Of a DNA stretch of 64,000 nucleotides, positions 60,700 through 64,000 are shown one piece after another. How positions within the stretch are numbered: position 1 is the stretch's first letter; each line of letters opens with the position of its first letter. Origin of the DNA: an uncultured Blautia sp. (lineage in GTDB: Bacteria > Bacillota > Clostridia > Lachnospirales > Lachnospiraceae); NCBI RefSeq assembly GCF_937880195.1, contig NZ_CALFLA010000009.1, positions 8,904 to 72,903 of the forward strand, given 5' to 3'. The notes below the pieces were generated by a model. That model was not told the DNA's origin, ran no database searches, and was given only the letters and a program-made list of their open reading frames with translations. The position numbers and the translations under genes were made by a program.

Positions 60700-61500
60700 A
60701 TGCTGGAGGAATCGTTTGAGCGGCTGAATAAAGAGCAGTGCGCGACTTATCTGAAAAGGCTGGGGCTATCCCTGCCGGATCAGTTATCTTCCGGGTTTTT
60801 GGATAAATTGATCCAGACTCACCTTTATAAAATACCATTTGAGAACCTTGATCTTATTAGGAATCATAAGGTGATTTCTACAGATCTGGAAACCGTATAT
60901 CAAAAAATTGTTCTGGGAAACAGAGGAGGCTACTGTTTTGAATTAAACGCTCTTTTTCTGGGACTGTTAAGAGGGCTGGGATATACGGCTTATCCGATAG
61001 CCTGCCGGGTGCTTATGCGCCCGGGGCTTCGGATGCCTACCCACAGGGCCAGTGTGGTCTGCCTGGAAGACAGAAAATATTTCTGCGACGTAGGGTATGG
61101 GGGGATCGCCTGTATTCGCGGGGCTGTTATGGAACCGGGAAAGATGACGGAGACAGAGTTTGGAGATTTTTTCTTTGAGCGGGAATGTGTTGGATGGTTG
61201 AATTTCTGGTATCAGTCCAAAAAGAGCGGACAGGAGGAACCAGTAAAAATTTTTATGGTATCTGAGATTCCAAGCGCGCCAGTGGATTTTGCTCCGGCTA
61301 ATGAGGCAATGTGCCGTCAGGGCTCGATGTTTTATGACAAGCTGATCGTGCAGAAAATGACGCCCTATGGTCCTGTGTCCATAGACGGCTCATGCTTTAC
61401 TATAAGAGGAAAAGAAGGAAAGCGCGTATCAGAGCTTTCGTTACGAGAAGAATTGTTAAAGATTTTAAAAGAAGAGTTTCAGATTGAAATGTTCCTGTAG
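60700..61500 (+). CDS. nat: Arylamine N-acetyltransferase
   Basis: A 266-residue NAT family enzyme acetylating arylamines/hydrazines from acetyl-CoA. The Cys-His-Asp triad is visible: NRGGYCFELNALF (Cys), MPTHRASVV (His), and FCDVGYGG (Asp). NATs in gut anaerobes can modify 5-aminosalicylate and other drugs. Ribosome site AGGAAGG. It may be cotranscribed with the preceding gene (40-base gap). Confidence 0.92.
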   Translation: MLEESFERLNKEQCATYLKRLGLSLPDQLSSGFLDKLIQTHLYKIPFENLDLIRNHKVISTDLETVYQKIVLGNRGGYCFELNALFLGLLRGLGYTAYPIACRVLMRPGLRMPTHRASVVCLEDRKYFCDVGYGGIACIRGAVMEPGKMTETEFGDFFFERECVGWLNFWYQSKKSGQEEPVKIFMVSEIPSAPVDFAPANEAMCRQGSMFYDKLIVQKMTPYGPVSIDGSCFTIRGKEGKRVSELSLREELLKILKEEFQIEMFL

Positions 61501-61501
61501 G

Positions 61502-61530
61502 ACAGCCCCGGCAAAAGGCCGGGGCTGTTT
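61502..61530. terminator. Hairpin between convergent genes
   Basis: Perfect 11-bp stem ACAGCCCCGGC/GCCGGGGCTGT (61502-61512 and 61518-61528), only three T after it. It serves nat and possibly the minus-strand AraC gene. Confidence 0.75.
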
Positions 61531-61535
61531 GCAGG

Positions 61536-62384
61536 TTATGCGCCTTTGTATTTTCCGGGAGTTATCCCTTTATATTTTTTAAAGGTGCGGATAAAATAGC
61601 TGAGGTCATTAAATCCGTTCCGGTAGGCGATCTCTGTAATGGAGTCGTCGGTGGTAGCCAGTTCATAACAGGCCTGTTCGATCCGCTGGTGGTTAAGATA
61701 GTCCATAGGCGTCTGATGGGTCATTTCGGAAAAGAAACGGCAGAAATATTTAGGAGACATGGAAACAGAAGCAGAAAGCTGCTGTAAAGTCAGAGGAGAG
61801 GCGTAATTATGCTCGATAAATTCCAACACCTGTTTTAACTGCATGATCCTCTTATAATCTTTACGTGTTTTACGCACTCCTTCCAGGTAGTAATGTTTAC
61901 CAAAAACGACACCGAAAAAGTGGTAAAATTGTCCAAGAACAGTTAGCTCATAACCCTCTGGTTTTTGCCATATGGAATCAAAAATATTGTTTGCGATTTC
62001 AGTGATCTCTTGATTTTCTTTTGTGAAATGGTGATAGATCAGAATATCCTGGTGAATTACTTTTTGCATATATCCGGCGCATACAGAGTTATGTTTTAAA
62101 AATGCGTTTCCGTCAAATACAAGGCACTGATAGATACAATCAACGGGAAAACCGCTGTGAAGGATTCCGCTATGCACAAAAATGATATCTCCGGCTGTGG
62201 CAGTAAAACTTTTTTCGTCTAAAGTGACGGTAAGAGTGCCCTTAAGGATACGCATGAGTTCATACTCAACATGCCAGTGGTAGGACATGACATACCGTGG
62301 ATGGGCGGGATCAATGTGATGAAACTCAAAAGGAAACTCATAAGTCCCACGCAGACGATTTTCATTTCGGTCAAGATCATGCAA
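61536..62384 (-). CDS. AraC-family transcriptional regulator
   Basis: A 282-residue regulator with an N-terminal cupin-type ligand domain (HWHVEYELMRILKGTLTVTLDEKSFTATAGDIIFVHSGILHSGFP) and a C-terminal pair of helix-turn-helices (SPLTLQQLSASVSMSPKYFCRFFSEMTHQTPMDYLNHQRIEQACYELATTDDSITEIAYRNGFNDLSYFIRTFKKYKGITPGKY). It is divergent from fucI, so it probably senses fucose or a derivative and activates that operon. Ribosome site AAAGGAGGGG. Confidence 0.9.
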   Translation of the reverse strand: MHDLDRNENRLRGTYEFPFEFHHIDPAHPRYVMSYHWHVEYELMRILKGTLTVTLDEKSFTATAGDIIFVHSGILHSGFPVDCIYQCLVFDGNAFLKHNSVCAGYMQKVIHQDILIYHHFTKENQEITEIANNIFDSIWQKPEGYELTVLGQFYHFFGVVFGKHYYLEGVRKTRKDYKRIMQLKQVLEFIEHNYASPLTLQQLSASVSMSPKYFCRFFSEMTHQTPMDYLNHQRIEQACYELATTDDSITEIAYRNGFNDLSYFIRTFKKYKGITPGKYKGA

Positions 62385-62496
62385 AAAAGATCCCCTCCTT
62401 TTAGTAATTTATATTTTTTTAATAGATAAAACTGAAAAAGTGAATATTGTACTATTTTTTGCCATTATATCACAAGTAATTAGGGCAATGCAAATG

Positions 62497-62537
62497 TATA
62501 ATAGTTTTATAAGCGCAAAGGATGTAATACCTTTGCG
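62497..62537 (+). promoter_or_regulatory. fucI promoter -10 box and leader hairpin
   Basis: TATAAT (62497-62502) has no good -35, consistent with an activator-dependent promoter. Just downstream CGCAAAGG/CCTTTGCG (62514-62521 and 62530-62537) forms an 8-bp hairpin near the expected 5' end of the mRNA. Confidence 0.55.
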
Positions 62538-62576
62538 AAAAGAACCAGTATTATAAAAATGGAGGTAATAAACATT

Positions 62577-64000
62577 ATGGCAAAGAGCAGATTAATCGGA
62601 AGCTACCCAGTAATCGGTATCAGACCTACAATCGACGGCCGCAGAGGAGCCCTTGACGTAAGAGGATCTCTTGAAGAACAGACCATGAACATGGCTAAAT
62701 CCGCAGCAAAATTACTGGAAGAGAACTTAAGATATTCCAACGGAGAGCCTGTAAAGGTTGTTATCGCAGATTCAACAATCGGACGTGTAGGCGAGACTGC
62801 TGCATGTGCAGATAAATTCAGAAGAGAAGGCGTAGACATCACACTGACAGTTACACCATGCTGGTGCTATGGTTCTGAGACTATGGATATGGATCCTCAG
62901 ACAATCAAGGCTGTATGGGGCTTTAACGCTACAGAAAGACCTGGCGCAGTTTATCTTGCATCTGTTCTGGCAACTCATGCACAGAAAGGCCTTCCGGCAT
63001 TTGGTATCTACGGACATGAGGTTCAGGATGCTGACGATACAACAATTCCAGAAGACGTAAAAGAAAAAATCTTAAGATTTGGACGCGCAGCAGTTGCAGC
63101 AGCTTCTATGAGAGGCAAATCCTGGCTGCAGATCGGTTCTATCTGTATGGGTATCGGCGGATCTATCGTAGATTCCGATTTCATCGAGTCCTATCTTGGA
63201 ATGCGCGTAGAGTCTGTTGACGAGGTAGAGATTATCCGTCGTATGACAGAGGGCATCTATGATCATGAAGAGTTTGAAAAAGCTCTTGCATGGGCTAAGA
63301 AGACATGTGCTATCGGCTTTGACAAGAATCCGGAAGAACTTCAGATGACTGAAGAAAAGAAAGAAGAGCAGTTTGAATTTGTAGTTAAGATGGCTGTGAT
63401 CATCAAAGAGCTGATGAACGGATGCGACAATCTTGATCCTAAATTCTCTGAGGAAGCAATCGGCCACAATGCCATCGCTGCAGGCTTCCAGGGACAGAGA
63501 CAGTGGACAGACTTCTATCCAAACGGCGACTTTGCAGAGGCAGTTCTCAATACTTCCTTTGACTGGAATGGAGCAAGAGAGCCGTACGTTCTTGCAACAG
63601 AGAACGATGTTCTTAACGGTCTTGGAATGCTGTTTATGAAGCTCCTTACAAATCGCGCTCAGATGTTTGCAGATGTTCGTACATACTGGAGCCCGGATGC
63701 AGTTAAGAGAGTGACAGGATATGATCTTGAAGGCGTTGCACAGGAAAACGGCGGTATCATCCATCTGATCAACTCCGGTGCTTGCTGTCTGGATGCTAAC
63801 GGCGGCGCTAAAGACGAAAACGGCAACGCTGTTATGAAAGAATGGTGGAATGTTACTGAAGAAGACCAGAAAGCGATCATGGACGCTACTACATGGAACG
63901 CAGCAGATAACGGCTACTTCCGTGGAGGCGGATTCTCCTCCAGATTTGAGACAAAGGATCAGATGCCTGCAACTATGATCCGTCTGAACCTTGTAAAAGG
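62577..64000 (+). CDS. fucI: L-fucose isomerase (3' end beyond the window)
   Basis: The frame is open from ATG 62577 to the window edge (474 codons of an expected 590 or so). The N-terminus ([28 protein letters not shown]) and later regions CGWCY-like '[12 protein letters not shown]', [36 protein letters not shown] and [15 protein letters not shown] match FucI, a Mn-dependent isomerase converting L-fucose to L-fuculose. Ribosome site GGAGG. It is the first gene of a presumed fucose operon whose kinase would lie further on. It feeds the encapsulated aldolase at 39310. Confidence 0.95.
   Translation, partial: MAKSRLIGSYPVIGIRPTIDGRRGALDVRGSLEEQTMNMAKSAAKLLEENLRYSNGEPVKVVIADSTIGRVGETAACADKFRREGVDITLTVTPCWCYGSETMDMDPQTIKAVWGFNATERPGAVYLASVLATHAQKGLPAFGIYGHEVQDADDTTIPEDVKEKILRFGRAAVAAASMRGKSWLQIGSICMGIGGSIVDSDFIESYLGMRVESVDEVEIIRRMTEGIYDHEEFEKALAWAKKTCAIGFDKNPEELQMTEEKKEEQFEFVVKMAVIIKELMNGCDNLDPKFSEEAIGHNAIAAGFQGQRQWTDFYPNGDFAEAVLNTSFDWNGAREPYVLATENDVLNGLGMLFMKLLTNRAQMFADVRTYWSPDAVKRVTGYDLEGVAQENGGIIHLINSGACCLDANGGAKDENGNAVMKEWWNVTEEDQKAIMDATTWNAADNGYFRGGGFSSRFETKDQMPATMIRLNLVK

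Overview
The window looks like a chromosomal segment of a spore-forming, anaerobic gut Firmicute, most likely a member of Lachnospiraceae (Blautia or a close relative; the genus is a guess). Grounds: Gram-positive style ribosome binding sites, T-box, lysine and cobalamin riboswitches, the cotJ, yabP-yabQ-divIC-spoIIE-tilS-hpt-ftsH sporulation/division cluster, a glycyl-radical enzyme, and fucose/1,2-propanediol catabolism in a bacterial microcompartment (BMC). No rRNA, tRNA, CRISPR array, prophage or intact insertion sequence was seen.

1-5.5 kb: tail of a probable radical SAM/SPASM protein, an MFS transporter (-), a flavin reductase-like protein, the cotJABC spore coat operon (-), and three poorly characterised genes. 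5.5-21.3 kb: housekeeping block (tsaC, rpiB, dCMP deaminase, T-box/proS, CCA-adding enzyme, a CotS-like kinase, phosphohexomutase, mazG, HU) running into rqcP-yabP-yabQ-divIC-spoIIE-tilS-hpt-ftsH. SpoIIE is unusually short and sits behind a promoter with a 21-bp spacer. 21.6-32.7 kb: a GH13 amylase, a polar amino acid ABC transporter, purB, purA, a HAD protein with a membrane anchor, a SEC-C protein, a YdcF-like protein, a cobalamin riboswitch followed by a second structured leader ahead of a Cys-rich small protein, and a PHP phosphatase (-). 32.9-35.5 kb: a lysine riboswitch controlling an NhaC-family transporter, then a methyltransferase.

35.7-55.1 kb is the centrepiece: one co-directional BMC locus. 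It encodes a B12-independent glycyl-radical diol dehydratase with its activase, an L-fuculose-phosphate aldolase carrying a C-terminal encapsulation helix, PduP aldehyde dehydrogenase, an encapsulated zinc alcohol dehydrogenase, four BMC-H shell proteins, PduL, the PduN vertex protein, PduS, the trimeric shell protein PduT, a DeoR regulator, PduQ, and then a complete B12-dependent system: PduCDE, the reactivase PduGH and the adenosyltransferase PduO. Inferred flow: fucose gives fuculose-1-phosphate, then lactaldehyde, then 1,2-propanediol; either dehydratase makes propionaldehyde; PduP/PduL yield propionyl-phosphate while the alcohol dehydrogenases and PduS/PduT recycle cofactors. Paired A/C-rich direct repeats lie in front of the two strongest promoters of the locus and may be the operators of the DeoR regulator.

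55.2-61.5 kb: a secreted LprI-like protein, an MFS/PucR-type regulator/URO-D cluster of unknown substrate, and an arylamine N-acetyltransferase. 61.5-64 kb: an AraC regulator (-) divergent from L-fucose isomerase, which runs off the window and links this end to the fucose pathway feeding the microcompartment.
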